A stretch of DNA of 64,000 bases, from positions 1 through 64,000 of the forward strand of contig CALCJM010000064.1 of assembly GCA_937967505.1 (NCBI GenBank). The letters are read 5' to 3'. Positions 45,161-55,726 of the stretch are shown here, piece by piece. Source of the DNA: an uncultured Pirellulaceae bacterium (GTDB lineage Bacteria; Planctomycetota; Planctomycetia; Pirellulales; Pirellulaceae). The stretch's first letter is position 1. Each line of letters begins with the position of its first letter. Below the pieces are notes generated by a model. That model was not told the DNA's origin. It did not search any database and worked only from the letters and a program-made list of their open reading frames with translations. A program made the translations under genes and the position numbers.

Positions 45161-45768
45161 TGATATGTTCCTTTGAGAAAGTGTTTTATTGGTCGCATTT
45201 GCAAGGGTTTTACGCTCGACAACGCGAAAATTAGACAGCGTGCGACTAATTATTCAAGACAGTCTGGTCCCAAAACTCTCGCCAATCCTCCATTTTTGCC
45301 GAAAAAACACGCCAAAAACCCGATTGAAGCCGTCTAACTGCCGGTTTTTCCGGAAATTCGACGCATTTGCTAACCCGTACCCCTAAAAAACCGGGCGTTT
45401 TTGAAGGCGTGAACTCTCACGCACGTTGGCCCATATAGGCTCTCCAAGGCATCTCCAAACGTTCCTGCGCTACCAGCAGGGTACTTTGCGGGGTTAAGAC
45501 AACTTGTCGCAATCAAGCAGTGAGTCATGAGGGTGGCGGGAAATTTTCGCGATTAAATATCCGCGTCTTTCACAGGACATATAGACTATCGTTTAAGTAT
45601 GTTGACGCTCAATCAAAAGACGCATGCCCAAAGAAGGAAGCGTCGAATGTTGGGTTATGCCGATTCTGTTGAACGGTCGCCGCGCCGCAACGAACCTCTG
45701 AAGTGAGCGGGGCGCCAGCAGACGCCGCACCGGCCGATGCCGGGCGGCATTAGAATCAAGCAAAAAGG
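45161..45768. other. 608-bp gap, promoter regions only
   Basis: This lies between HU (leftward) and the DUF1592 gene (rightward). ORFs 45189-45386 and 45593-45829 have no domain character. No hairpin with a T-run, repeat copy or tRNA was found. Confidence 0.4.
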
Positions 45769-48120
45769 ATGGTAGTTGCAGTGACAAGGCTGACCAGACA
45801 ACCCGTTCAAATAACTCGATCGACCGCAAACGCGTTTGTGATGGCTGTGTGGGCGGCGTTGGTTTCAGTATTTTCCGGACAAAACGCTCGAGCGGTTCAG
45901 GATGTCTCCGAAAATCTTCGCGCGGTGCAGCAAAAGTACACCAGCGAGATCCGGCCGTTGCTGGAGACTCACTGCGGGGATTGCCACTGGGGTGACAACA
46001 CCGATGCCGATCTAAACCTAGAAAAATACGTGACCCTTGACCAGTTGCTGGAGGGACGCGACAAATGGCGCAAGGTCATGGTGCGAGTGGCGGCCAAAGA
46101 AATGCCGCCCGAGGACAGCACTCCCATCGCCGACGAAGACCACGCCAATGTCATGCAGTGGCTGGATAACTTGATGAATTCGGTGGACTGCACCGACATT
46201 AACCCGGGACGCGTTACCATTCGACGGCTCAACCGCACCGAGTATCGTAACTCTGTGCGGGACCTGACAGGCGTCGATTACAAACCGTCAGCGACGTTCC
46301 CGGGAGATGACGTCGGATACGGATTCGACAACATTGCCGACGTGCTGTCGTTGCCCCTGATTTTGATGGAAAAGTATCTTGCGGCAGCCGAGGCCATTTC
46401 GTTTCAGGCGATTAATGACCCGGACCAGCCCCGCCACATGAAAGGGCTTTCTCCCCAAGACTTCACACGTGATGGTGAAAATGTTGGTGGGCGTGGCGGG
46501 TACGTGCTCCAGGGCACCAACGGCACGCTGTCCGGTGTACTCAACTTCAAAGAAACTGGTACCTATCGCGTCTCCGTCCAGGTTGGCGGTGACCAGGCTG
46601 GCAGCGAACCGGTCAAACTGGCTATCGCACTGGACGGTCGCAAACGTCGTCAGTTCAAAACTCGCCGTAAGAGAGACAATCTCGAAACGGTAAAACTGGA
46701 ATACAAAATCAACAAACCCGCCGTTCGCAATCTGCAAATCCAATTCCTGAACGATTACTACAACGGCGAAACCAAACAGGACCGCAATCTGGCCGTAGGC
46801 TATGTCAACGTCGAAGGCCCGATCGGAAAAAAATCTCCCTCGCATAAAAAGATTATTTTCATCAGCCCGGAAAAAGCGTCTCAGGAGACTCCCGCGGCCA
46901 AGAAAATTTTGAAGCAATTTGCCTCCAAAGCCTACCGCAGACGCGTCACCAGTGAAGAGCTTCAACGTCTGATGGAGGTCTACCAGTTCGCACGCTCTGA
47001 GCGGATGGGATTCGATGCCGGCATTCGTTTCGCACTTCAGGCCGTGCTGGTTTCGCCGCACTTTCTGTTTAAGGTCGAAAAACCGGTGGCCAAAGGTCAG
47101 ACTCGTCACCTAGACGATTTTGAACTGGCCACCAACCTGTCCTATTTCATCTGGAGCACGATGCCGGATGACGAACTGTTCCGACTGGCGGCCAAAGGCA
47201 AACTGAGCGATCCCAAAATCTACCGGCAACAGGTCGCCCGCATGTTAAAGGACCGCAAATCGCTGGCGTTGGTACAGAACTTTGTCAGCCAATGGTTGCA
47301 TCTGCGGGCGCTGGACCGAATGGAACCTGATCCTGAACTGTTTCCCGGGGTCGATCGGCAATTGCGTCAGGACATGGCCACCGAAACAAAATTGCTGGTC
47401 GCGGATCTGATTCGCAAGGACGCGCCGCTAATGGAGTTGCTGAGTGTGCCCTACACTTTCATGAACGAGCGACTGGCCAAACACTACGGTGTAAAAAATA
47501 TCAAAGGGAACCGGTTCCAGAAAGTCACCGCCTCCAGTGACGAGCGCGTCGGATTGCTGACGCACGCCAGTATTCTGACATTGACATCCAATCCCAATCG
47601 CACATCTCCTGTGAAACGTGGTAAATGGATCATGGAAAACTTGTTGGGGGAAGAACCACCACCGCCCGATGCGGATGCCATGCAGCTGGATGACCAGTCA
47701 CAATTAACCGGGACGCTACGCCAGCGGATGGAGCAACATCGTGCCAATCCCGCGTGTGCGGTTTGCCACCGTGTGATGGATGAACTGGGGTTCGCGTTGG
47801 AACATTACGATCCGGTTGGTCGGTACAGAGAACGTGACGGCAATGACGAAATTGACCCGCGCGGCGTATTGCCCAACGGCACGCGCTTTCTTGGCCCGGG
47901 CGAATTACAGAAGACCATTCGCACTCAAATGCGAGATAAATTTGTCAGGTGTCTGACGGAAAAAATGTTGATTTATTCGCTGGGACGCGGCCTGGAATAC
48001 TACGACGATTGCACGATTGATCAAATCATGAGTAAAGTAAACAAAGCGGACTTCCGGTTTTCCGCGCTGGTCCATGCGATTACGCAGAGCAAACCATTTT
48101 TATCACGTACCCATAAATAG
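45769..48120 (+). CDS. planctomycete multidomain protein (cytochrome-like CxxCH, DUF1587/1592/1588/1585)
   Basis: 783 residues with an N-terminal signal segment (AFVMAVWAALVSVFSGQNARA). Domains in order: a cytochrome-like site THCGDCH near residue 67; DUF1587 (IRRLNRTEYRNSVRDLTG, FPGDDVGYGFDNIADVL); a carbohydrate-binding-like beta domain; DUF1595 (ASKAYRRRVTSEELQRL); DUF1592 (DFELATNLSYFIWSTMPDDEL); DUF1588 (ERVGLLTHASILTLTSNPNRTSPVKRGKW, with ACAVCH); and DUF1585 at the end. Two CxxCH sites suggest heme binding. These proteins pair with DUF1552 partners, which follow here after 98 bp. They are probably periplasmic and act on polysaccharides or redox partners. GTG at 45781 is an alternative start. 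Confidence 0.92.
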   Translation: MVVAVTRLTRQPVQITRSTANAFVMAVWAALVSVFSGQNARAVQDVSENLRAVQQKYTSEIRPLLETHCGDCHWGDNTDADLNLEKYVTLDQLLEGRDKWRKVMVRVAAKEMPPEDSTPIADEDHANVMQWLDNLMNSVDCTDINPGRVTIRRLNRTEYRNSVRDLTGVDYKPSATFPGDDVGYGFDNIADVLSLPLILMEKYLAAAEAISFQAINDPDQPRHMKGLSPQDFTRDGENVGGRGGYVLQGTNGTLSGVLNFKETGTYRVSVQVGGDQAGSEPVKLAIALDGRKRRQFKTRRKRDNLETVKLEYKINKPAVRNLQIQFLNDYYNGETKQDRNLAVGYVNVEGPIGKKSPSHKKIIFISPEKASQETPAAKKILKQFASKAYRRRVTSEELQRLMEVYQFARSERMGFDAGIRFALQAVLVSPHFLFKVEKPVAKGQTRHLDDFELATNLSYFIWSTMPDDELFRLAAKGKLSDPKIYRQQVARMLKDRKSLALVQNFVSQWLHLRALDRMEPDPELFPGVDRQLRQDMATETKLLVADLIRKDAPLMELLSVPYTFMNERLAKHYGVKNIKGNRFQKVTASSDERVGLLTHASILTLTSNPNRTSPVKRGKWIMENLLGEEPPPPDADAMQLDDQSQLTGTLRQRMEQHRANPACAVCHRVMDELGFALEHYDPVGRYRERDGNDEIDPRGVLPNGTRFLGPGELQKTIRTQMRDKFVRCLTEKMLIYSLGRGLEYYDDCTIDQIMSKVNKADFRFSALVHAITQSKPFLSRTHK

Positions 48121-48218
48121 CCCCAACCTTGGCCGCCACTTCCGCCGCAAAATTAATGCCCCAATCCCCAGCCGTGGCTGTTGGCCCTCGTCGCATCCCA
48201 GAATAACGGAAACCCAAC

Positions 48219-49607
48219 ATGAAATCAGTTCAACCGATCTCCAGAAGAACGTTGTTACGAGGCATGGGCGTCGCGCTGGCTCTGCCTTGGATGGAGGCGA
48301 TGTCTCCCTCGACATCACTGATCACCAACATGGCGGCTGCCGCAAAACCCGTTGTCGGCGCTGGTCGGGCTCCGGTTCGCATGGCATTTTTATACGTTCC
48401 CAATGGAATGCACATGCCCGACTGGACTCCTGCGGGCAATAGTGAAACAGACTTCCAACTGAAACCGATCCTCAGACCGCTGAAGGATTTTCGCGACAAG
48501 CTGACAGTTCTCAGTGGTCTGTCGCTGGACGGCGCGTTTGCTCACGGAGATGGTGGCGGCGATCACGCTCGTTCGGTCGCGTCCTTTCTGACCGGGGCAC
48601 ACCCAAAAAAGACCCACGGCTCCGATATCCGCAACGGTATTTCTGTCGATCAGGTTGCCGCCGAAAGGATCGGCCACCTCACCCGGTTGAAATCACTGGA
48701 GCTGGGTGCCGAGGAAAGCTCAACCGGCGGACAATGCGACACGGGGTACAGCTGCCTGTACACTTCGAATATTTCGTGGCGGACCGAGCGCTCGCCATTG
48801 TCCAAAGAGGTTAATCCGGCCGCCGTATTCGAGCGTTTGTTTGGTGCCGAAAAGGGCGGTGGAGTTGACACCCGTTCAATGACGGCCAAGGCGCGTGGGA
48901 GGAAAAGTATTCTGGACTTCGTCAATCAGGAGGCCAAATCGCTGCACAACAACCTAGGCACACAGGACCGCCGAAAGTTGGACGAATACCTGTACGCGGT
49001 GCGCGACATCGAACGCCGGCTGGCGAATTCGGACAAACTGGACGCACCGGAAACAGATCTTGAATCGTTTCACCGCCCGGTCGGCGTTCCACAAAAGTTC
49101 GACGAACACATCAAACTGCTGATGGACATGATGGTCCTCGCATTTCAAACCGACTCGACACGCGTGGCAAGTTTTATGTTCGCCAACGCGGGCAGCAACC
49201 GCAGTTACCGCAACCTCTCAATCAGTGACGGGCATCATAATATCTCTCATCACGGCAACGCGCGGGAGAAACAGCAAAAGATCAGCAAGATCAACACCTT
49301 CCACGTAACGCTGCTGAAGCATTTCTTGGAGAGCCTCGATTCGGTCGATGAGGGGCATGGGTCGCTGTTGGACAACTGCATGGTCATGTACGGCAGCGGC
49401 ATCGCCGATGGCAACTCGCATAACCACAAAGACTTGCCGATCGCCCTGTTCGGAAACGGCGGCGGCACAATCAAGTCAGGGCGGCATATCCGCCTGCGAT
49501 CAGGAACACCGCTGACCAACCTGTACTGTTCGATGCTCGAGCGCGTCGGCGCACCGGTGAAGAAATTCTCCGACTCGAACGGCGTTATCAATGAACTGCG
49601 CGGTTAG
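48219..49607 (+). CDS. DUF1552 exported protein
   Basis: 462 residues. The N-terminus ISRRTLLRGMGVALALPWMEAM has the twin-arginine signal pattern, so it is probably exported folded by Tat. The body resembles the sulfatase/alkaline-phosphatase-fold DUF1552 family: RMAFLYVPNGMHMPDWTP, LTVLSGLSLDGA, HARSVASFLTGAHP, SVDQVAAERIG, SLELGAEESSTGG and SDGHHNISHHGN. It is the standard partner of the DUF1592-type protein directly upstream. The pair is probably co-transcribed. The enzymatic role is not established for the family. Confidence 0.92.
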   Translation: MKSVQPISRRTLLRGMGVALALPWMEAMSPSTSLITNMAAAAKPVVGAGRAPVRMAFLYVPNGMHMPDWTPAGNSETDFQLKPILRPLKDFRDKLTVLSGLSLDGAFAHGDGGGDHARSVASFLTGAHPKKTHGSDIRNGISVDQVAAERIGHLTRLKSLELGAEESSTGGQCDTGYSCLYTSNISWRTERSPLSKEVNPAAVFERLFGAEKGGGVDTRSMTAKARGRKSILDFVNQEAKSLHNNLGTQDRRKLDEYLYAVRDIERRLANSDKLDAPETDLESFHRPVGVPQKFDEHIKLLMDMMVLAFQTDSTRVASFMFANAGSNRSYRNLSISDGHHNISHHGNAREKQQKISKINTFHVTLLKHFLESLDSVDEGHGSLLDNCMVMYGSGIADGNSHNHKDLPIALFGNGGGTIKSGRHIRLRSGTPLTNLYCSMLERVGAPVKKFSDSNGVINELRG

Positions 49608-49887
49608 CCCGTTAGTGGCTTACCCATTGGCAATGGGGCGCCAGGGCACCACAGTTCGTCGCTTGACTCTGGTTTCTCGAACCGGACCAAACCGCTATCG
49701 GCTTTGCGAACGGCCTTCAACGCTCGTCACTTCGACAACAGCAAAAAATACAAAAACAACAACAAGGTTTTTTCGATATTGGTCGCGATTGCAAATGCTG
49801 ATCTGTTGTCCCCAAGCCCTCGTGCCCCACGCACCGGTTTTTACATTCCAATTAAAGTTGAGCATCTGCGAAAAGCCCTAGAGTACT

Positions 49888-50313
49888 TTAAACACCAGAA
49901 TCACGGCTTCGGGGGAGCCCTAAAAAAAGGTCAATCAGCAGTGCGGAAAATGTGCCGATGGCGCAGCACCACACGTCGGACCACACAAAAGAGTTCCCCA
50001 AGACAAAGCCAATTATTGGTTGCTGGCGTAGCCATAAAAGAAGAGGAGGGTTCCACAGCTGACCAAATTCCAAAGTCAATGTTATCGAAAGTGCGAAAAT
50101 AGCCAACATCACCCGTGATGCCCCCGACAGGAGCAACATTCCGGCAAAGTAGAACATGATTGGCCACAGCGTATCGCCGGCATAGGCAGCCAGGAAACCA
50201 GGCAGAGTTGACGGATCTGTACCCGAACGATGGGAACGAGCGAAAAGGCCAAGCGGAATCACGGTCGAGATCACGATCACCGCAAGGAATCTGCGTCGTG
50301 TTTCTTTTGACAT
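49888..50313 (-). CDS. DUF2809 family membrane protein
   Basis: 141 residues with about four membrane helices. Typical DUF2809 features are LPGFLAAYAGDTLWPIMFYFAGML in the middle, then an E-x-x-Q pair (ALSITLTLEFGQLWNPPLL) and LGNSFVWSDVWCCAIGT near the end. The family is of unknown function. It is the first of several small, mostly unrelated minus-strand genes in the 50-58 kb accessory stretch. About 45 bp upstream of its start lies part of the repeated module also found near 57250. Confidence 0.82.
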   Translation of the reverse strand: MSKETRRRFLAVIVISTVIPLGLFARSHRSGTDPSTLPGFLAAYAGDTLWPIMFYFAGMLLLSGASRVMLAIFALSITLTLEFGQLWNPPLLLWLRQQPIIGFVLGNSFVWSDVWCCAIGTFSALLIDLFLGLPRSRDSGV

Positions 50314-50398
50314 GCGAAGAGAACTGATGTGGAAACTTAGACTGAATGACGAATCGCGATCCTATCCGGGCATCCCCAAGACGACTTCGCAATTGGAT

Positions 50399-50632
50399 TC
50401 AGGTAGACAACGCATCCTGATAAATCGAACGCCCACCTTTGCCACCGCCGGTGACTCGGCGAAGCCTCATGGTAGCCGATTGGGAAGAAGATTGCCAGCT
50501 TTTCCCGGCAACGTTTTGCATCAGCGGTGACCATGCCACGCTGCGCAGGCAATGAGGCCAGCATCGCCTTTCATATTGGCCGTCTTGGATCATCGTCGGC
50601 CCGCCACGCAGAGGCTTGTGAAGAAAGTTCAA
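50399..50632 (-). pseudogene. gene-end remnant X, paralogous to remnant Y at 57291
   Basis: The C-terminal half reads GKSWQSSSQSATMRLRRV and continues to GRSIYQDALST. By eye alignment the DNA at 50385-50513 is about two-thirds identical without gaps to 57271-57399. There the frame reads GKSWQPSPESVTMSLKLV and then GRTTYPCVLPT. The stop codons align. Substitutions leave the frame readable in both, so both derive from one protein family. The remnant-Y copy has an Asp-box (SVDGGKSW) as in BNR/sialidase-type propellers. Neither copy has a plausible start and full-length body here. Confidence 0.45.
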
Positions 50633-50650
50633 TGTTTGAGATTGGGTGTG

Positions 50651-50752
50651 GGGATTGGCAGTTGAAAGCTTACCGTTGACGATGCTGCCAGCTTCGCTCC
50701 GACGCTGGCAGCGTCGCCAACGGAAGGTAGATCCCTAACTGCCAGTCGCCTT
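50651..50752. repeat. 103-bp palindromic dispersed element, copy B (inverted)
   Basis: GGGATTGGCAGTTG to CTAACTGCCAGTCGCC, with the centre GATGCTGCCAGCTTCGCTCC. It is the reverse-complement orientation of copies A, C and D and lies 19 bp from remnant X. Confidence 0.88.
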
Positions 50753-50857
50753 GCCGATCGCAATTCGGTTATGTTCAAAGTCTGGTGTAGCCGGGTGGCG
50801 ATGAAAGATCGTCCATTTCAAAACCGCCCAAATTCACCACTCGGGTAAATTAGAATG

Positions 50858-51037
50858 TTATTCCGCGTCCCGGATTAACGCGAGCAAGTTGTTTTCGGCA
50901 ATCTGGAAATCATTGAGTTCTAGTTTGAATCCGCGACGCATAGCACCACGCGGGTCCCACGCAATGAGACGCCACAGCGCGAGAATTGCAGGACCGTCCG
51001 ATTCACCATCAAGTCGCCGCACGAGCCAACTTGCACG
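50858..51037 (-). pseudogene. possible gene-end fragment
   Basis: A 60-codon minus-strand open stretch with no start codon reads RASWLVRRLDGESDGPAIL, then WRLIAWDPRGAMRRGFKLELN, and ends LIRDAE-stop. Its composition looks like protein, but the family is unknown. It follows an in-frame stop, as a truncated gene would. Confidence 0.25.
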
Positions 51038-51084
51038 TCATCCGTATCGACCGCAGTGTCCTCGTTCGGACCAAAGTCAGTCAT

Positions 51085-51113
51085 ACCTGGGGCAATTCTT
51101 GCCCCAGGTTTTT
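51085..51113 (+). terminator. orphan intrinsic terminator
   Basis: ACCTGGGGCAA-TTC-TTGCCCCAGGT followed by TTTTT is a textbook plus-strand terminator with an 11-bp stem and a triloop. No plus-strand gene ends before it, so it may belong to a lost gene or to a small RNA that ends here. Confidence 0.8.
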
Positions 51114-51172
51114 AAACATGACCATTAATGCTTCAACGAACCACTGCATGACGGGCGTGCGTGTCACCAAAT

Positions 51173-51382
51173 TCAGGAATCGGCGGTATCGTTTCGCTTT
51201 GCCCAAGCTCGGAGTAGCGGGATTGCTGCAATAACCACGAACAATCCCGGCGATAAGTTTGCCAAGATTGTCGCATACGGATGAAATAATACAGCAGTAC
51301 CGTAGATTGCCCCTAGGCAAAGCGATCCAACGATCGCCAACCGTTCTTTCGGAGGGACTGAAGACCAGATTTCCATATTCAT
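51173..51382 (-). CDS. possible small two-helix membrane protein
   Basis: About 69 residues starting at MNMEIWSS (51382) or two codons later. Two hydrophobic segments (LAIVGSLCLGAIYGTAVLF and ANLSPGLFVVIAAIPLLRAW) suggest a small inner-membrane protein. The 93 residues before it in the ORF track look non-coding. A box AACAAATTGCGATCTATCC lies ~23 bp upstream of the start. An almost identical box (AACAAATTTTGATCTATCC) lies at the same distance upstream of the lipoprotein gene at 57220. Confidence 0.42.
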   Translation of the reverse strand: MNMEIWSSVPPKERLAIVGSLCLGAIYGTAVLFHPYATILANLSPGLFVVIAAIPLLRAWAKRNDTADS

Positions 51383-51723
51383 TTGCTGCAAGTGGTATAA
51401 CAAAACAAATTGCGATCTATCCGTGTGGCCGGGGTCAGGTGTCGCAGTTTGTTTGATGTTAATGGCCACAAGGTAGATCGTGCGTTGAGCTTTGACGCGG
51501 TTACCACTGGCTACAGCCCTATGCGGAATCAATGGTGTTTCTAATTTCTCTACGAAAAAGTTTTGACAACCCGAAAAACATAACCCATCACCCAACGCAA
51601 TCACTTTACCGAAGCGATACGCGAAAAGCAATTTGTTTAAGGTCAACGTCAAAATCACCAAGCACTACCTAAAAGCTGACCACTCGCGCCCGCCCAAATG
51701 AGTGCTCCGCTCGCATTTTTTTG

Positions 51724-52446
51724 TTATCCACCGTTTCGCTTGGGTTTCCATCCAACGATACCGGTAGCGCAACCAAAAAAATAGGATTTAAATTCAACCA
51801 CTAAGCCGCAATCAGTGAATATTTCAGCGGCTGTTTCGCAGTTGCCAAATGCTGATGTGTAAACGCCCAACAACCGATAGTTGTCGGGATTGCCAAGCAA
51901 TAAACGACCAAGAACCGGAACGATCCGGCTCAGGTAGAACATATAGGGTAGCCGTAGAAAACGATTGGGCGGCACAGATATTTCCAGAAAGGCAAATGCG
52001 CCGCCGGGCCGCAGGATTCTGGCGACCTCGCTGGCGAGCTGGAATAATTGTTGCTCATTGAATGTCTTCAACCCGAACGAGGAAAAGACGTGATCGACAG
52101 AGGAAGCATCTAGTGGGCAATTAAGGGCGTCCGCTTCAATTACTTGGTACCTGTTGTTGAACTTGTGTTTTTCAGCACATCGACACATAACCGGTGAAAT
52201 ATCGAGCGCAATCAAATTACCATTTTGTTGTAGATTTTTGCTGATCTCGAAGCACAATTCTCCCATGCCGGCCATCAGGTCCACCACAACTGAATCTGGC
52301 TCAATCTGTATTGCACGGGCACATCGTCGTCGCCACAAGATTGCAAAACCAAATGAAGAGAGGAGGTTCACCACACCGTACGTTTCGGCCATTTCATCAA
52401 ATAGCGAACGTACAAATTGGGGATCATAAAGCGAATCGTTTCCCAT
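51724..52446 (-). CDS. UbiE/COQ5-like class I methyltransferase
   Basis: About 240 residues from the ATG at 52446; a GTG two codons upstream is possible. SAM-binding motif I is VVDLMAGMGELCFEIS, motif II is NLIALDISPVMCRCAE, and DALNCPLDASSVDHVFSSFGLK and LRPGGAFAFLEIS follow. The opening FVRSLFDEMAETYGVVNLLSSFGF is like UbiE/MenG. These enzymes methylate quinone precursors, but the accessory setting and the divergent C-terminus make another small-molecule substrate equally likely. It overlaps the end of the zinc-ribbon frame upstream by ~23 bp. Confidence 0.8.
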   Translation of the reverse strand: MGNDSLYDPQFVRSLFDEMAETYGVVNLLSSFGFAILWRRRCARAIQIEPDSVVVDLMAGMGELCFEISKNLQQNGNLIALDISPVMCRCAEKHKFNNRYQVIEADALNCPLDASSVDHVFSSFGLKTFNEQQLFQLASEVARILRPGGAFAFLEISVPPNRFLRLPYMFYLSRIVPVLGRLLLGNPDNYRLLGVYTSAFGNCETAAEIFTDCGLVVEFKSYFFGCATGIVGWKPKRNGG

Positions 52447-52765
52447 TAGCACTCAGATAGATAAGGTCCAAAATCACCGGGGCGCGGCAAGACTTGCAAC
52501 GGAAACACGAGACAATCAGTCGTTCCCTCATTACGCCGATCCCATAGTATACGAGGAAAAAAACCAGACCAACTGCCAAACCAGGCATTCCACCCTCAAA
52601 TGATCCCGGTGCGTAGCCAAAATAATTCAAAATCAGTCTAGCGGGAATTCGACAAACACCAGTAGTGATGCCATGAAAGACGGTGTGTTTCCAGCGGAAC
52701 GCTTCCTTGGGGAAATCGCCGCGCCATTGTGTCGTTTTGCAATGTTTGCATCTGTAACGTACGTT
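52424..52765 (-). pseudogene. zinc-ribbon/membrane protein frame, probably frameshifted at its start
   Basis: The frame is open from an in-frame TAA at 52766-52768 to 52424 but has no ATG. It reads RCKHCKTTQWRGDFPKEAF, then a loop, a membrane helix (GLAVGLVFFLVYYGIGVM) and SCFRCKSCRAPVILD. Two Cys clusters (CKHC and CFRCKSC) could each bind zinc. Just before the TAA another frame reads IYDSDKTY, which could be the real N-terminus joined by a frameshift. That join is my inference. Only the TTG at 52630 would start a shorter form lacking the first Cys pair. The end overlaps the methyltransferase start. Confidence 0.4.
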
Positions 52766-52889
52766 TTATCCGAATCATAAATGTAGAGAAGTGATTGCGC
52801 GATCACTGTTCGTGATAGTGGCCCATTCTGGAGGTGCCCATCAACCCCCAGATGTTGGAGTTTAAATCAGTTCGCGTCCCTCGAGGATC

Positions 52890-53006
52890 GTAGGATGGGT
52901 CGTTCGGGTTTCGCATTTGCGGAATCCTGACCCATCGTCAGCCCGCCGGCAAGGTGGTGGGTCGGCGCAATAACGCTGCGCGTTGAATTGGCTTGTCCCA
53001 CCCTAC
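52890..53006. repeat. GTAGG(A/G)TGGG(T/A)C imperfect inverted element
   Basis: GTAGGATGGGTC at 52890 is matched by GTCCCACCCTAC ending at 53006 (10 of 12 paired). In between are GGTGGGTCGGCGC and GCTGCGCG. The pattern resembles dispersed GTAGGGTGGGAC elements seen in many bacterial intergenic regions. Only one copy is in the window. Confidence 0.45.
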
Positions 53007-53066
53007 TTGTTACTATCGTCGACACATTCCGCCCGGTCAAAGCTGACCCTTATCCTGATCGCATTG

Positions 53067-53693
53067 TTATTTTGCGCTTATGATCCGCTCTTTCTCTTTC
53101 AAGAGCACATTTACTTTTCGCTGCGCCCCCGCCCGTCGATTTACCAGTGACTCCGCCAACTGAACAGTGTATTGATGAACGTACAGTGGGTCGGCAGTTA
53201 AACCCGTTGACCAGCTGTGTGCTTTCTGCGCGTCTTCTTTTTCAGTATCCGTAAGGTCGTACGATTCCAATCGCTTAAGTATTGCCAAACAGTCGGTCAT
53301 CATCGCGCGCGATTGTTTTCCTGTCTCCCCGAATGGATTGATTGTTACGTCAAAACCTTTGGGATATTTTTCAGCCAATGCGTCAAGTTCTTGTTTGTGA
53401 ATATCTACGCCGTCCAGCAAGTCAAACTTCGATTCGGCACTTGAGATCTTGACGTTCACCTCATCCAGTGGACCAGGAGTCGATTCTGTTTGCTCTTGAT
53501 CAGCCCCACCGAGAACACGCAATTTGGTAGCGTCTGGTAGTGATTGCCAGATTCCAAATGTGACCAAGGCAAATAGGCAAAGTCCGATAAAGTATGGAGT
53601 CCAAGGCTTGCCCCAAACCAATGCAAGAATGGCTTGGACAATTCCTTCAGGCGTCTCTTCTTTGGGGGGACTATTTTCTTCAGGTTTGTTCAT
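53067..53693 (-). CDS. hypothetical single-span membrane protein
   Basis: 208 residues, not recognised. A short Pro/Glu-rich N-terminus is followed by a membrane segment (TPYFIGLCLFALVTFGIW) and a soluble domain of ~150 residues. That domain is rich in Lys, Glu and Asp (helix ELDALAEKYPKG, then LAILKRLESYDLTDTEKEDAQKAHSW). There are no Cys pairs or catalytic motifs. Codon phase and length suggest a real gene. It is one of the unrelated small genes on the minus strand here. Confidence 0.6.
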   Translation of the reverse strand: MNKPEENSPPKEETPEGIVQAILALVWGKPWTPYFIGLCLFALVTFGIWQSLPDATKLRVLGGADQEQTESTPGPLDEVNVKISSAESKFDLLDGVDIHKQELDALAEKYPKGFDVTINPFGETGKQSRAMMTDCLAILKRLESYDLTDTEKEDAQKAHSWSTGLTADPLYVHQYTVQLAESLVNRRAGAQRKVNVLLKEKERIISAK

Positions 53694-54060
53694 GCTTCAA
53701 GCGAAATAACGTCCTTGACCACCGAATCCGGACGGTTGATCTTCTATTTCAAATGCACACGCAAGCCGGACTTTGGTGCAAGTACGCCCAGCATGGGCGT
53801 GTTGTTGTGGGGGCGTTGACGTTTGTCGAAGACGAAGGTCAATCAGTCCCCTGTATTTAGTTCCAGTAATTTGAAACCGGGGGCAGTATACCAAATGTAA
53901 AACCCAAACTCAAATTTAGTACGCGGCGAGGGCAACTGCGATCTCGTTAACGAATCGTGGGTAGGAAGCCTGCGAAGATGTGCATAAACGCCGGGTTTGG
54001 CAATCGCCACCCGGACTTCTTCTCGCCAAGCCCCGCTAGGCTACGAACAGAAACTTCATT
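53694..54060. other. gap with no gene recognised
   Basis: This lies upstream of the hypothetical membrane protein. Overlapping plus ORFs at 53594-53860 and 53634-53819 have no domain character. The stretch ends where palindromic copy C begins. Confidence 0.35.
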
Positions 54061-54163
54061 AGGCGGCCGTCGGTAAGGAATCTACTACCCGTTGGCGACG
54101 CTGCCAGCGTCGGAGCGAAGCTGGCAACATCACCAACGGTAAACTCTCAACTGCCAATCACCT
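54061..54163. repeat. 103-bp palindromic dispersed element, copy C
   Basis: It has the same length and layout as copies A and D. The left arm (AGGCGGCCGTCGGTAAGG) is more diverged than the right (CAACTGCCAATCACCT). The inner GTTGGCGACGCTGCCAGCGTC arm is well kept. It lies ~115 bp before the IS110 remnant. Confidence 0.82.
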
Positions 54164-54165
54164 AA

Positions 54166-55552
<1,387 letters not shown>

Positions 55553-55726
55553 GCGTAATTCCTTTTTGAAACGACAAAACGTAAGTTAATTAAGGCTACA
55601 TCTGACGTTGCTGGTCAGTCTGTGACAGAAGCAAGTTTTCGCGCGTACCCAAGGCATAACGAATAGTATTTTATGAATCGTCGCGAGAGAAAGCGTTGTT
55701 TTACCTTTAGGTATGGTCGCGATGAT

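Noticed and set aside
46288-47109. 273-residue minus-strand ORF inside the DUF1592 gene
   Set aside because: It is the antisense shadow of a well-supported gene with several recognised domains.
49704-50102. 132-residue plus-strand ORF opposite DUF2809
   Set aside because: It is an antisense shadow; the minus-strand frame carries the recognisable DUF2809 motifs.
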